From contig JAAOMT010000761.1 of NCBI GenBank assembly GCA_016748015.1, positions 49,958 through 113,957 on the forward strand: a stretch of 64,000 bases of DNA, written 5' to 3'. Below, in pieces: positions 12,552-23,944 of this stretch. A model generated the notes under the pieces. That model saw only the letters and a program-made list of their open reading frames with translations, did not search any database and was not told where the DNA came from. This DNA is from Geosiphon pyriformis. Lineage: Eukaryota; Glomeromycota; Glomeromycetes; Archaeosporales; Geosiphonaceae. A program made the translations under genes and the position numbers. Positions within the stretch are counted from its first letter, which is position 1; each line of letters begins with the position of its first letter.

Positions 12552-13134
12552 TAGATCTGGTTTGGAAAATTGCAACATGCAATGTTCATGGTATTAATGT
12601 CTCTGCCAAGCAGAAAGACGTTGTTTGTTGGCATGTAGATTCTGGAAGTATGGTTTCTATTGTTATGAAAACAAAGTTGAGATCCAATGCTAGGCCTTAA
12701 ATTATGAATAAGTTTGATGAAGTGAGGATATTCTCTTCTGGTTTGGACAAAGGGTTTCTTAATACTGGAGTGGCAATCATTATAAACAATTCTCTTGCAT
12801 GTCATGTGTCTAAGGTTGAGAAGATTTTTAGTCATCTTGTTTTTGTTTGGCTTCTTTTCAAGAGCAAGTTGTCAGTAGTGTTTTTGGGTCTATATGTAGA
12901 TGCTTCTGCTGAAACCAGATTCGACCAAGCTTGCAAAATCAACTCTCTTATTGCTAAGACTGCTAACTCCTCCATGTTTATGGTTCTGGACACTGATTTT
13001 AATGAGAATGGATATAAAAAGAGTGCTAGTTTTAAGTTCTTCTTGGATTTGGGATTGGTCAACTCTTTTAGTAGACACCTTCTAATCAAAGCTTTCACTT
13101 GGGGCAATTTTCAAGATGCCATAAAGGTTATCAA
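12548..13134 (+). pseudogene. LINE 2 ORF2, 5' part: AP endonuclease, cut by LTR
   Basis: Starts at the ATG inside ATGA (12548), reading MIDLVWKIATCNVHG, an AP-endonuclease opening strand. The catalytic Glu motif TETK reads MKTK near 12665-12680 (GAA to AAA). A stop follows at about 12699 and the frame reopens to 13183, the last part being LTR sequence. LDTDFNENG at about 12990-13015 is the Asp-Asn motif, with one Gly changed to Asp. The coding sequence is interrupted after ...AIKVI by the LTR at 13135 and resumes at 14020. Confidence 0.85.
13131..13134. repeat. Left target-site duplication of solo LTR (TCAA)
   Basis: TCAA directly left of the LTR; TCGA lies directly right of it (14020-14023). 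They differ by one G/A transition. Joining LINE sequence across the LTR with one copy restores the endonuclease frame, which supports the 4-bp duplication. Confidence 0.75.
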
Positions 13135-13203
13135 TATTACTCATAAAAAAAAAACAGATATAAAGAAAATAGTAGACCAATAAGTAAATAGTATGTAGTA
13201 TGT

Positions 13204-13400
13204 GAGCACATTGCTCAGTAATGTAGAGCAATGATAAAAATCATGGCACATTGCTTAGCAATGTGGAGCAATATTAGAAAACACAGCACATCGCTTAACA
13301 ATGTGAAGTGATATTAGAAAATGAGAGCACATCACTTAATAATGTAAGCATTGCTCAAAAAATTATAACACATCACTCGGGAATGTGAGCAATCTTGTAG
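13204..13400 (+). repeat. Type-1 palindromic array in LTR U3
   Basis: Five diverged units of roughly 40-50 bp. The clearest holds CACATTGCTTAGCAATGTG, a palindrome with one central unpaired base, followed by GAGCAAT. The array lies just upstream of the TATA box, where LTR enhancers sit. The LTR at 23319-24158 has the same array; the other family A LTRs have a different one. Confidence 0.75.
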
Positions 13401-13413
13401 AACATCAATTATG

Positions 13414-13422
13414 TATATATAG
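13414..13422 (+). promoter_or_regulatory. TATA box of solo LTR
   Basis: TATATATAG preceded by AATTATG. The same box occurs in the LTRs at 40857, 48650 and, reversed, 23913, 51199 and 60296, while the upstream U3 sequences differ. Conservation at fixed context marks it as the likely core promoter. Confidence 0.65.
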
Positions 13423-13522
13423 TGGTAGCATTAGAAGTAGAAAGAGCAGAATCTATCAGTTAGAAACCTTTCACATTACCAATATCAATAAATAATTATT
13501 TGCCATCTCAATTCACTCTCCA

Positions 13523-13545
13523 CTATCAACACTTCATGTTGATAG
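13523..13545 (+). other. Conserved LTR stem-loop, copy 1
   Basis: Perfect 9-bp stem, CTATCAACA and TGTTGATAG, around the loop CTTCA. Downstream of the TATA box, so probably in the transcript (R region). Homologous hairpins are at 23779, 40978, 48758 and 60174. Confidence 0.75.
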
Positions 13546-14019
13546 TAATTGCTACTTAACTCCACTGGAACAATAGCTCTTGATTACAGCTATTAATGGA
13601 TACTAACTTGTACATTGCCTTGGCTCATTTTTTTATTCTTCTTTTATTTTTATTTTTTCTTTTCTTTGATTTTATTGTTGTATATTAATTGATTAAAAAT
13701 TAAAGCACTGAGTAATTGACATCATGGACAGTCTGGTAAAAGACCCAGAAATAAGGGTAGAATTATATATATTAATGGATAGCTTACCAGAAGGGCATGA
13801 CTGCCAGAATAAATTGGCCACCAAGCTGAAGACAGAAATTGGGAAAACAACTCAACAACCAACTACATCACTGTTGAATTTCTGTCCATTATACAAAGAA
13901 CTCCACAACAAAATCTTCAGATAAAACAACACTTTCAGATATCCCTAACATTATATCAATTGAGCACCAAGTTACAGGTTTGTTATTTGCTTTGAGACCC
14001 CAAATAATCATTTGTAACA

Positions 14020-14023
14020 TCGA
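14020..14023. repeat. Right target-site duplication of solo LTR (TCGA)
   Basis: See the left copy at 13131-13134 (TCAA). The sequence continues as LINE 2 endonuclease (DYIFISKSL). Confidence 0.75.
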
Positions 14024-17000
14024 TTATATTTTTATAAGCAAGAGTTTGTCATCTGTATTGGCTGGTTATGAAGTTACCCCTGTCTCTGATTTTTTTGACA
14101 CTAATCATAATGCTGTTTTAGTCTCAGTTGGTTTGGGTGGTCTTTTGGATGCCCAGCTCAATGACAAGCATAAGCAGGCCAATAAAGATAAGTAAAAATT
14201 CAAGATCAAAAATACAGATGCTAATAAGTGGGCACAATTTAGAGAACATTTATTGAACAAGTTCTTGAAATATATAGATATGTTCAATGATGCAAAGATT
14301 ACTAAAAATTTGGATGCTATATGAAAGATCCTTAGGAAAGTGGTTACAAACTCAACTGATAGTGTGTTTTTTAGACATTGGTTTAGTGAGTTTGATTGTC
14401 TGAAAAATAAGCAGTCTTTAAAGTTCTTTAGGCTAGAATTGTTAATGGCCAAGTTGGTAAAATATTTAAGCTCAGATTAAAAGTCAAAAACTGTTTGCCT
14501 TTTTAAAGTATGGTCTACTTTTGATAATAAGGGGACATCCAAAGTATGCACAATGTTTGATAATAGTGAGAGTAAGAAAAGCATTTTTCTACACCTATAA
14601 AAAGTCAAAAAATTGTACCAAAAGTCCAAATACTATAAGTTTAAGGTGGCCAGAGACATTTCAATCAAAAAAACAATAAACAGGCACATAGAAATCTTCA
14701 GTTCCAATAAAGAACATATGATCAAAAGTGTTTTAAACCAACTATTTAAGAAAGTTGTGCTGGATTATCTAATAGTAGATAATGAGTTGATTTTAGAATT
14801 CAAAGAAGTTAAATCTGCTGTTAATAATATCATGGAAGGATGGATAAGAAAACAGATTGCTCTTATCTCTCTGTCTGTTCATTGGTCTAATTAATATGCC
14901 CCCTTGGATTATGTCAGTAATAATACATTCTCAAATGTCATAGATGTGATTGGATCAGATGAGTTTCTCCTGGTGGTCAAAAAACTGTCCAATGGAAAAG
15001 CTGCTGGCATTTCTGGTATTTCTAATAAGCTATAGAAGCATAGAAATGTTCAGATTCTGGGTGGTTTATTGGATGTTCTCAATATGTGTTTGGAGGTGAA
15101 TGCAGTTTCTTTACAGTGAAGGCAAGTCTGGATCTCTATAATACCGAAACCATATAACTGGAAGGGAACATTCATCAATACCAAACCTATAGCTTTAGTT
15201 AAAACAGCCAGGAAGATACTGTTGAAGGTTTTTTCTGACAGGATATCTCTGACATGCAGTAAATTTAATGTCCTTTGTGGTAATAATTTCTCAGTTTTGA
15301 AGAGTATGTCTACTTAAACTCCAATTTTTACCATTGGCTCTATCATTGAAAATGTATTTGAAAAGAATAGGAAGCTATGGCTGGTACTTCAAAATATATA
15401 AAAGGCTTACGACTCAGTCAGATGGTCCCATTTGTGGAACAGTTTAGTTAGGATCAAAATGTGTTTCCATTTTATTAAATTTTTTGGAAACATATACAAT
15501 GATTGGACCAACTAGGTGATGACAGACTTTGGACTCATTAATGAATATACTGTTTATGATGGGTTAGATCAAGGGAAAGTTTTCTTGCCATTGCTGTAAA
15601 GAATCTTCTATGATCTTCTGCTTTGTAAGATTAAAAAGCATGAGCAATTGTATAGATATAAGTTGAATTCGAATAATTTCACTATGACTGGTAGAGCTGA
15701 CCCTAAGGGTGATAAAACTTCTTTTTTTGCAGCTGGCACTTTTGTGAATGATACCATTTAGATTGGGAACTGTCTGGTGGCTACACAGCACATTTTGGGC
15801 ATTGCAAGTAATTTTTTCTTAATCAATGACATTGCTATTTAGACAAAACAGTTGCTATTCTTATTAATCAAGGGTCCAGAGAGATTTTATTGTCTATTAG
15901 TGGTTTTAAAATCTCTATTGCCAAAAAAGGTGAGTCCTACTAATACTTAGAGATTTTTTTTTCTATGGATGACTTGTCTAAGCCGAGTTTGGCCAAAGCT
16001 CATTCAGATATCAGGTTTTTTTCAAATGTGGTTTTAAGAAAAGCCATCATTGAAAAGCAGTTTCTATATTTGGTTTCTGCTGTTTTGTAGCCCATAATTG
16101 GATATAGATTGCAGTTCAACTGTATTTCCAAGGGTGTATGTAAGAAGTGGGACAAAATGTTGAGAAATAGTTTGAAGCTCAAGGCCAATCTGTCCAACAA
16201 TTTTCCAAATGAGCTTTGTATCATCCAGAGCTATATGGTTTAAGAACTTTTGAGCAAGTATTGGCTGAAAATCTGTTGGCTGGCCTGGTTAAATTCACTA
16301 ATGCTGACAAAATTCTTGGTAAATTATTCGAACACAGAGCCATAGAGTTGTAGGCTGCTAGCTGGATATCCCAGCACTCTCTTAAATTTCCAATTAAGTT
16401 GTTGGTTAATTTTGTAAATTGCTTTTTGGCTGGCACAACACATGCTCTCAAACTGTGCAATCTATCATTGGGCAGTAATTTGCCTGATGTTTTTTGGGCT
16501 GGAAATAGTATTGCAGTCTTAGATGTGCTCAGTTTGGAGTCTTATTTGGGCATAGTGAAGTCTCTTAAAAGATATGGTATGGTGTTTGTAAACTAGCTTC
16601 TGAACCACCATGGTAAGTGTTTTGTGTAGAACACTTTTCGCAGATAGAAGAAGCTGGACTTTAGAGGCCCAGTTTCTGTCTGGTTTGCTTCTTTGGTTAA
16701 ATTTATCATTGAAAGTGGCTTGTCAAATAGTGTGATGTTGTTTCTTCATTCCATTCTTGTTGACTCTTCTTGTGACTTTGGTTATGTTGGTAAGTGTTTG
16801 CTAAATTTTGGGTTGGACTCTATAACTGTCTATACAGATGGTTCTATTAAAAATTTGGGTTTGTTACATGCTTGTAATAGTGCTACTGCCTATTTTCCAA
16901 ATGTGAACACTAGTGTTGGAGTTAAGATAGATGGGTTGTTGTTGTCAACTCTAGTAGAAATACAGGCCATTGCACTTGCTTTGGAGTGTGTGCCCACTTT

Positions 17001-18117
17001 TTGATCAGTTGACTTATATATAAACAGCCAAGCTTTGTTGGACTTATGTAAATCTGCTGGTAGTATGGCTGGTCCTGACTTTCACAATAAATGCTGGATC
17101 GAAAAAAAACATATTTATCATGTTATTGCAAAAAAAGGTTTGTTGGTTACATGGAATAAGGTCAAAGACCATTCTGGTGTTATTAAAAATGAACGTGCTG
17201 ATTTTTATGCTAATGCAACTGTTACATCAAAGTCTTTCCTGTCTATTGTGGTATCTTATCACTTTCTTGTTGTTGAAGGCAGATCTGTTTCTGGAAATGC
17301 TTATCATGTTGCCAAAAATTATTCAATGCTGTTTACTCTGTTGGTTGGGAGGCCAAATGTGTTAATAGTATTATTAGTGTGGGTCTCGGTGACCATTTTG
17401 ATAAAGCCAGAACCTTTTATGATTGGCATCTTGATGGCAGAATCAGATCTGGTTATACTAGCACTGCATTGGTGACACTTCAGTTATACTTTATGAAGAC
17501 ATTCTATTATCGCTTGCCTATGGCCAAAAGAAAAAAAATGTATAATTCAAATTATCTGAGTGTTGCCTGCATTTAGTGTGGTTTAGTAAAGAACTCTGAT
17601 CACATTTTTTCTTACAGTTATGATGTTAATATTAGGGATACTTTATTGTCTAATGTTACTTTGGAGTAGAATATGTTGCTAAGTGCTTTTGCCAATAGAA
17701 ATGCAGTCATTAATTCGCTAAATAAAGCTGCTTCTTCTATAGACTTGTTTACAGTGCTGGCTAAGAGTTTTGTGCTAAAGAATTGGGTGGTTGACACATT
17801 GGGCCATTTAAGTACTAACTCTGATAGAAGTGTGTTGGTTGTCAATTTCATTTGTTATTTTGTTGAGAGTCACAGGTCTGCCATTTGGCTGCCAGCAGTT
17901 AAGTTGAGGACCTATTATGAAAAATATAATTTCCTGCACATAATGGATTGTCTATTTTTTCGATGTCTGGTTTGTTTTCTTTATGATCTACTGGAATAAT
18001 CTGGAATTTCAGTTTCAGGCTAGATATCCTGTGTGTTTTGAATTGTATTCATGTCTAACCAGATTAGATTTTGGTTTTCTGTGTAATGTTTTTATGGTGG
18101 AAAATTTAGGTGTATAG
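14020..18117 (+). pseudogene. LINE 2 ORF2, 3' part: endonuclease end, RT, RNase H, Cys/His motif
   Basis: Endonuclease end: the SDH-type motif reads TNH at about 14100 (Asp to Asn, His kept). RT about 14890-15960: LSNGKAAGISGISN, YDGLDQGKVFLPLL, and the active site GTFVNDT at 15735-15755 where the first Asp is Asn (LINE 1 lost the second). RNase H about 16820-17220: YTDGS, LVEIQ and NERAD are intact but SDSQ reads INSQ. The Cys/His motif near 17560-17620 keeps one Cys and the His (CGLVKNSDHIFSY). Frame breaks lie near 15850, 16235 and 17370, with stops throughout. The end is placed at the TAG at 18115-18117 by alignment with LINE 1. Confidence 0.85.
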
Positions 18118-18250
18118 TGCTGCCTTGATTGGCCCAAATGGCTGGTCATGTGTAAAAAAGGCATAAGCCACACTTAATTTAAATTATAATGATCTATGTA
18201 TTTAGGTAGTAGTTGGGCTGCATTCATAAAACTTCTAATAAAAAAAAAAT
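18118..18250 (+). other. LINE 2 3' UTR and A tail
   Basis: Contains GGCTGGTCATGTGTA and CCACACTTAATTTAAATTAT, matching the LINE 1 3' UTR. The terminal word differs (CATTCATAAAACTTCTAAT before about 10 A residues, instead of ACCTCACTTGT), so the two copies belong to different 3'-end subfamilies. Confidence 0.6.
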
Positions 18251-18345
18251 ATATTTTTTTATTTAATAAATTACAAAAACAAGCAATTGCTTCTTAAACT
18301 AATTTTAACAATACAAATTAAGAAAAATAAAATAAAATATGTAAA

Positions 18346-19044
18346 TACCAATAAGTAATTTTTATTCTAAGATATTTAGATACTTAAAGATAGAAAAAAA
18401 AAATAAGTAATATAAAAGAAATTAATTAATAATAAGTTTTATTTTGTTATTTTGATCATATTTTTATATAGTTAAGAGATTCATTACTTATATAATTATT
18501 AAAAGTAGTTAACAATTAGGTTATTAATTAGGTCAACAATTAAATTATTAATCAAGTTAATAATTAAGTTAATAGTTAAGTTATTAATTAAGTTAATAAT
18601 TAAGTCAATAATTAAATCATTAATTACTATTTAAAAATAAGGTGGCTAATTATATAACATTAATGACTAATATATGTAATAACTAATAAAAACTATGAGT
18701 TTTAATTATAATATCATTCTTTTTAAAGAAATTAAGCTTCAACAAAATCAAACTATTTATAAAATATTTTAATTGAAAAGTTTTTTTAGCTTAAAACTAA
18801 CTAGTTTATTAAAGTATTTTATAGATAAAGTATATAATATTTGAAATAAAATAAGTTTTATGTTCAAAAAACCAAATCTTTGTATAAGAGTTTTGGCTTT
18901 TTTTGCAATAGTCAAAACTTTTAAAACATCTAATTATATAATGTCCAAAATTTCTATTTGTATCTTTAAAGTTGTTTTTTTTAAGAGTTTTATATCTTTT
19001 ATAACTTTATCAAATCAAACATAAAGCTTTAGTTGTCTTTTATA
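18346..19044 (-). repeat. Element F left LTR (3' LTR in element sense)
   Basis: Aligns end to end with 22676-23318: shared words include CCAATAAGTAAT / CCAACAAGTAAT, TTAAGAGATTCATTACTTATATA, GGCTAATTATATAACATTA / AGCTAATTATATAACATTA and ATAATGTCCAAAATTTCT. Similarity runs to the very base where element E begins in the right copy, so this LTR may extend past 19044 (the right copy is cut there). This copy is the more A+T-rich one. Confidence 0.75.
18508..18632. repeat. AT-rich short tandem repeat in F left LTR
   Basis: About ten imperfect copies of a 10-12 base unit of the form TTAATAATTAAG. The homologous place in the right LTR (about 22848-22900) holds only about four copies, so the repeat has expanded here or contracted there. 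Confidence 0.7.
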
Positions 19045-19639
19045 TAATAAGTTTTTGTTTATGAGCAAATTTTTTTTAATTGTTTTTTCAAGTATATTAA
19101 AAGATAATAATATGGTTGTTATTATGCTTTTAAGTATATATTTATTAATTTTATTACTAATTTTTTTTCTTTTGATAATGGTTTTTTTTGGTTTAATAAT
19201 AGTATGTATTTTACTATTATCAATTATGGTGGTTTGTTTTTCAATAGTCAAAGTAGCATTTGAATAATTTTTAGTCAAATATTTATAAAATGTATAAAAA
19301 GTATTTTGAATATTTTAATTCAGAAAATAATTGTTTATATCAATTGAAAATATCTCTGTTTTGGGAATAGTATATTTATTTATATCTGATTTTTGTTAAT
19401 TATTTGGGCTGGTATTATTATAACAAGTAACTAATTAGGTTATTTGTGATATTTTTTGAATTACATGTCATAAATAAAGTGATTATTAAAAATTATTTTA
19501 TATTAATTTTGTAAAATATAAAAACTATTGTTAGCTATAAAAAATTCTTTTTATTGATTAAAAAATTTATTATCATAAACATTGTTTCTGTTTAAATAAT
19601 ATTTTAAAACTAAATTACTAATATTTAAGAAAAATGTTT

Positions 19640-22200
19640 TATAAGTTTTTTTTTTCTTAAGCTTTTTTTAAAACCATTTTATCTTTTCAATGGCAATTAT
19701 TTATGCTTTTACTAAGAAGTTAAGAATAATATCAAGTTTTTTTACAAAATGTTTTTATAATTTTTTATTATAATTTTTTTAAAAAATATTGTTTTAATAT
19801 CTGTTTCTATTGGCAAAGTTGCTATTTGTTTATAAAACAGATAAAAAAATTTATAACTTATTATATTATAATTTACAGTTTTATAAACAAATAAGACTAA
19901 AAACAATATTTTGTTTTATAGATTAGTTTTTTTACTGGTTTTGGTTAAGGTTTTATATAGTGTTCTATTAAAATATTTTACTAAGCTATTTGATTAAAAA
20001 TAATAAAAAGAAAAGAATTTATGTCATATTCTTATTTTTCTACAAAGTTTTTTAATTAGTGTACTAAGAAAAGCTCTTTTTTTATTAGATAAAAATTTTT
20101 TTAGACAGCCATAGTAACAAATAATATCTTTATAAATAAAATTGGCTATTAAAACTGTTGTTTAATTTGAAGTAGTTTTTGTTTTTATCTATTTTGTAAA
20201 ATAGTTAGTAATTGTGATAATATATTTATTGTTATTAAGAGTTATTATTAAAAATTTAATAATATCTATATTAATTCTGTTAAATAGTTGATTAACAGAA
20301 ATTGAATAAATATCTTTTTTGTGATTGAGTTTTTTTTTTTTTGGCAAATATTTTAAGTTTTGATGAAATCAAAAATATTTTTTTCTAAAGTAGGTTAATA
20401 ATAATAAACAAGTGTTTTCTAGATTGTTTTTGTTTTTTCAAAGTGTTCAACTAATAGATTAGTGTACATATTATAAATCATAATTTCTCTTTTTTCAAAT
20501 TTAATAATTCTTTGGAAGTAATCAAAATTTTTTTTATTTCTTTTGTATAGTTGGTTCTGGTGAATTAAATAAAAATTTGATTGTTTTTGTAAATATTTTT
20601 TTTGCTATTAAGTGTAATCTAATAGATATTATTTTTTATTCAAAAGTTCTATTAAAACAGAGTAATTATTTAAGTCTATTATTGTATTTAGTTAAGGTAA
20701 AATTACTAATAATTATGTTGGTTTGGTTTGTAAAAATTGTACTATTATTGAATAATAAGTCTAAAAAAAGCATTAATGTTTTAATAAATTGCTTCTTTAT
20801 AATATTGTATATTATAATCGAATTTATTCAAATAGAGTATTTAGTAAGTTATTTATTTGTGTTTTAGCTTTTTTTTTTTGTGCAATTAAATCAAAGCTTG
20901 ATAATTTGTTATTATTAAGAATTTGGCACCAAGAAAATATTTATTCCAATAACTATACTACTGCCAAATATTTCTGTTTAATAACTAAGTAGTTTTGTTC
21001 TGCTGAAGAAAGTGATTGATTAGAATAAACTATAATATGTTCTTTGTTATTTTTATCTTTTTGAAAAAAAACAGTACCAAGTTCAAAACCAGATATATTA
21101 ATATGAAGAATAAAAAATTAATTCAGATTAAGTTGCATAAAAATTGGTTTAGTAACTAGTTTTTTTTTTAGAGTTTCAAAAACTTTTTGTTAATATGTGC
21201 TTCAATAATAATTAACAGTTTTTTTAAATAGTTAATTGAAAAAAAAAGCAATTTTAGAGAAATTTTTAACAAACTTTTGATAATAAAAAACTAAACCAAA
21301 GAAAGAACATAGTTCATAAATATTCATTAATTGTTTAATGTTTTGGACTTTTTTAATCTTGGTTGAATTAAAAAAAAATTTATTTTTTATAATAAAATAA
21401 CCAAGAAACTGAATAGATTAACATCTAAAAAAAATTTAATTAGATTAATCTTAAGACCAATATTTCTAAGCAGATCAAAAATTTTTGTAGATGTTCAAAG
21501 TATTTATTTCAGATTTTTGAATATACTATTATGTTATTTAAATAAACTAAAACAAAGCTTTTTTTTACTAATTTAAATACTTTGTCTATTAAGCATTGAA
21601 AAATGAAAAGAGCATTAATAAGACCAAAAGGCATAACTGTAAATTTGTAAATACAATATTTGATAATAAAAGCAGTTTTTTTTCTGCTTTTTGGATTCCA
21701 TTTTACTTGTCAGAATTCAGAATTAGATTAATAGTTAAGAAGAAAACAGCATTATTAAATTGGTTTAATATTGCATTAATCTTAAAAAATAGATACATGT
21801 TTTTTTTAATAATAGAATTTAATTAGCAGTAATCAATACAAAAACATAAAGTTCTACCTTTTTTAGATACTACTATAACTAAAGAGACTTATTTACTTTT
21901 GATTTTTTGTTTAAATTCAAAGTTTTTTATCTGATTTATTTTTTTTCTTAATAAATTTATTATTGTAATAATTGAACTAATAAGACTTTAAATAAATAAA
22001 ACAAGTTTTTTTGGTGATAATAATATGTTGTATTATATAAATTTGTCTAAAAATATTATCTTTTTTTGATATTACTAAACTGTTTCTAATCAACAGATTT
22101 TCAATCTTCATTTTTTTTTAAGAAAAGTTTTTTTTATTTCATTACTAATAATTATATGTTAAGCAGTTTATTTTCAAAAAACTTCTGTATTTTTTTATTT
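19640..22200 (-). pseudogene. Element F pol: RT, RNase H, integrase, heavily decayed
   Basis: Read right to left. RT about 21300-22150: SKKGRTLCFCIDYC then a stop, FTVMPFGLINA, and active site VYLNNIIVYS at 21530-21547, where both Asp of YLDD have become Asn. RNase H about 20890-21120: FILHINISGFELGTVFFQ, with catalytic Asp of the TDAS motif read as Asn, then IVYSNQSLSSAEQNY. Integrase about 19700-20400: YIITITNYFTK and YKDIICYYGCLKKFLSN, where SDxG reads SNKK (Asp to Asn). Every catalytic loss fits G-to-A. Too decayed to give frame boundaries. Confidence 0.75.
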
Positions 22201-22321
22201 TTTTTTAAATATTAAGCTAATAAGTTCTTAATCTTTGTAATAAATTAGGCAAGACTTGTATTAATTACTAAAAAAATACAATAATTTATTATATTAGCAT
22301 TAGATATAAGAATTATATTAT

Positions 22322-22575
22322 TATGAGTTAGAGTAATAAGTTAACGGATAACAAGGAAGAACAGAATTATAGGGTAATAAAAGAAATCAAAGAGAATTTA
22401 ACTTCAAAGAGCAAATTGAATAAGTATAGATTCAATATGTAAAATCAGTCTCATAAAATATCTCAGTCACTATACTTTTTAAAAGATAACTAGAAAATCT
22501 GAAGGTAAAGAGATAATCCATACTGTCAACAAATAATCACACACTAGTATAATTCTATGTCTTATATTAGCACTT
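22322..22575. repeat. Dispersed repeat block, copy 2 (pairs with 10294-10545)
   Basis: Sits between F's RT remnant and its right LTR, where gag would be expected, and is collinear with 10294-10545. This copy keeps more G and C. No protein-like frame. Its identity is unknown. Confidence 0.65.
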
Positions 22576-22675
22576 TTAGAATTCAATATCAAATATCAAA
22601 TGTACTCTTTAGTCATGTTTTATTCAATAATTTTCAAATGCTTCAATTATATATTTCAGAAAAAAAGTAGATAAA

Positions 22676-23318
22676 TGCCAACAAGTAATCTTTTATTCCA
22701 AAATGTTCAGATACTTGAAGATAGAGAAAGAGAAATTAGTGATAAAAAAATAATTAAGATGAAAGTTGTTATTTTATTTATTTTTTTTCTTTGATTTTTA
22801 TATGCTTTTCTATAGTTAAGAGATTCATTACTTATATAGTTATCAAAAATGGTCAATAATTAAGTCAATAATCAGGTCATTAATTAGGTCAATAATTATT
22901 ATCTAAAAATAGGGTAGCTAATTATATAACATTAGTGGCTAATACATGTAATAATTAATAAGAAGTATAAGTTTCAACTATAATATTATCTTCTTCAAAG
23001 AGATTGAGCTCCAGCAAAATCAAGCTATTCATAGTATAATCTATTTAAAAAGTTTTATCTAATTTAAAACTAACTAGTTTGTTGAAGTTTTTTGTAGATA
23101 AGATATATAATACTTAAGACAAAATAAGTTTTGTATCCAAAAGACCAAATCTTTATATTAGAGTTTTAGCTCTTTTAGCAATAGTTAAAACTCTTAGAAC
23201 ATCTAGCCGTATAATGTCCAAAATTTCTGTCTGTATCTTTGAAGTTGTTTTCTTCAAGAGTTTTATATCTTTTATGATTTTACCAAGACAACCATAGAGT
23301 TCTAATTGCCTTTTATAT
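22676..23318 (-). repeat. Element F right LTR, truncated by element E
   Basis: Homolog of 18346-19044, less decayed. It ends at CCTTTTATAT (23318), immediately followed by TGTTACA, the reversed end of element E's LTR. The left copy continues past the matching point, showing that the right copy was cut by insertion. Confidence 0.75.
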
Positions 23319-23778
23319 TGTTACAGGTAATTATTTGGGGTCTCAAGTCAAATAACAAATCTATAACATAGTGCTCAATTGGTATATTGATTTTGGTTTC
23401 TGAAAGTTGTTTGTATTGGAAGATTTTTGTTGAGTTCTTTGTATAATAGACAGAGATTCAATTGTTGTTTCAGTAGCTTCCCAGAATTGCAATTCTGTCA
23501 AATTTTTTTCTCAGCATGGTAATCAGTAATCTTCCTGGTAAGCTATCCTCAATTATGAGTGTTCTACTCTTGTTTCACGAGTTTTTTACCAGTTTTTATG
23601 ATGTCTATAACTTAGTGCTTTAATCATTTTAATCAATTAGTACAACAAAAAGAAATAACAAAGAAAAATAAAAGAAAGTAAAAGAAAATAAAGAAATAAG
23701 CCAAGACAATTGTAAGTTAGTATTCTGTCAATAGCCATAATCAAGAGCTATTGTTCCAGTATGGTTAAATATCAATTT

Positions 23779-23801
23779 CTATCAACATAAAGTGTTGATA
23801 G
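23779..23801 (-). other. Conserved LTR stem-loop, copy 2
   Basis: Perfect 9-bp stem CTATCAACA / TGTTGATAG in element sense, same sequence as the solo LTR copy at 13523. Confidence 0.75.
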
Positions 23802-23912
23802 TAAAGTGGATTTGGAATAGTGAATAATTATTTATTAATATTTGTGATGTGAAGGGTTGCTTAGATAAAATCTAAACTGAGATGTCTGTTTTTTTTTCTT
23901 CTAATATTATCA

Positions 23913-23921
23913 CTATATATA
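23913..23921 (-). promoter_or_regulatory. TATA box of element E LTR
   Basis: Reversed TATATATAG in the same context as the other family A LTRs (ATTATGTATATATAGTG-like on the element strand). Confidence 0.6.
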
Positions 23922-23944
23922 CATAATTTATGTTCTATGAGATC

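Larger units (their letters stand above)
13135..14019 (+). repeat. Solo LTR, Ty3 family A (type-1 U3), inserted in LINE 2
   Basis: 885 bp from TATTACTCAT to TTTGTAACA; the usual first bases TGTTAC have become TATTAC. Homologous over its downstream half to the LTRs at 40611, 48525 and (reversed) 23319 and 59712. It holds a CCAAT word near the start, five palindromic units, a TATA box, a conserved stem-loop and the U5 end. No PBS, gag or PPT is attached, so it is a solo LTR left by LTR-LTR recombination. A 66-codon open stretch inside it is not a gene. Confidence 0.9.
10690..18250 (+). mobile_element. LINE copy 2 (non-LTR retrotransposon), split by a solo LTR, inactive
   Basis: Same two-ORF plan as LINE copy 1 but a different subfamily: the ORF1 N-terminal part and the 3' end differ. 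The 5' end is approximate. An 885-bp solo LTR sits in the endonuclease domain with a 4-bp target duplication. Without it the element is about 6.7 kb. Stops are fewer than in copy 1, so copy 2 is probably younger or less exposed to the decay process, but it has lost catalytic residues in all three ORF2 enzymes. Confidence 0.9.
18346..23318 (-). mobile_element. Ty3/gypsy element F, pol-only remnant, oldest layer
   Basis: Two homologous LTR-like blocks (18346-19044 and 22676-23318) flank a reverse-strand pol remnant. The interior is extremely A+T-rich and full of stops, yet RT, RNase H and integrase words can be read. I found no gag, protease or dUTPase, so about half the normal interior seems deleted. 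The right LTR is cut at 23318 by element E, so F is the host of the whole nest and the rest of its LTR should lie beyond it, outside this window. Confidence 0.75.

Noticed and set aside
13204-13400. Regularly spaced repeats resembling a CRISPR array
   Set aside because: The repeats are diverged palindromes within an LTR of a eukaryotic retroelement, without conserved repeat length or cas genes.
13724-13924. 66-codon open frame inside the solo LTR
   Set aside because: It lies wholly in the LTR R/U5 region; the homologous places in the other family A LTRs are not open in the same frame, and no domain is visible.
19055-19267. Short frame rich in Leu, Ile and Phe that looks like membrane segments
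   Set aside because: Comes from T-rich decayed sequence on the antisense strand of element F; hydrophobic residues are a by-product of T runs.
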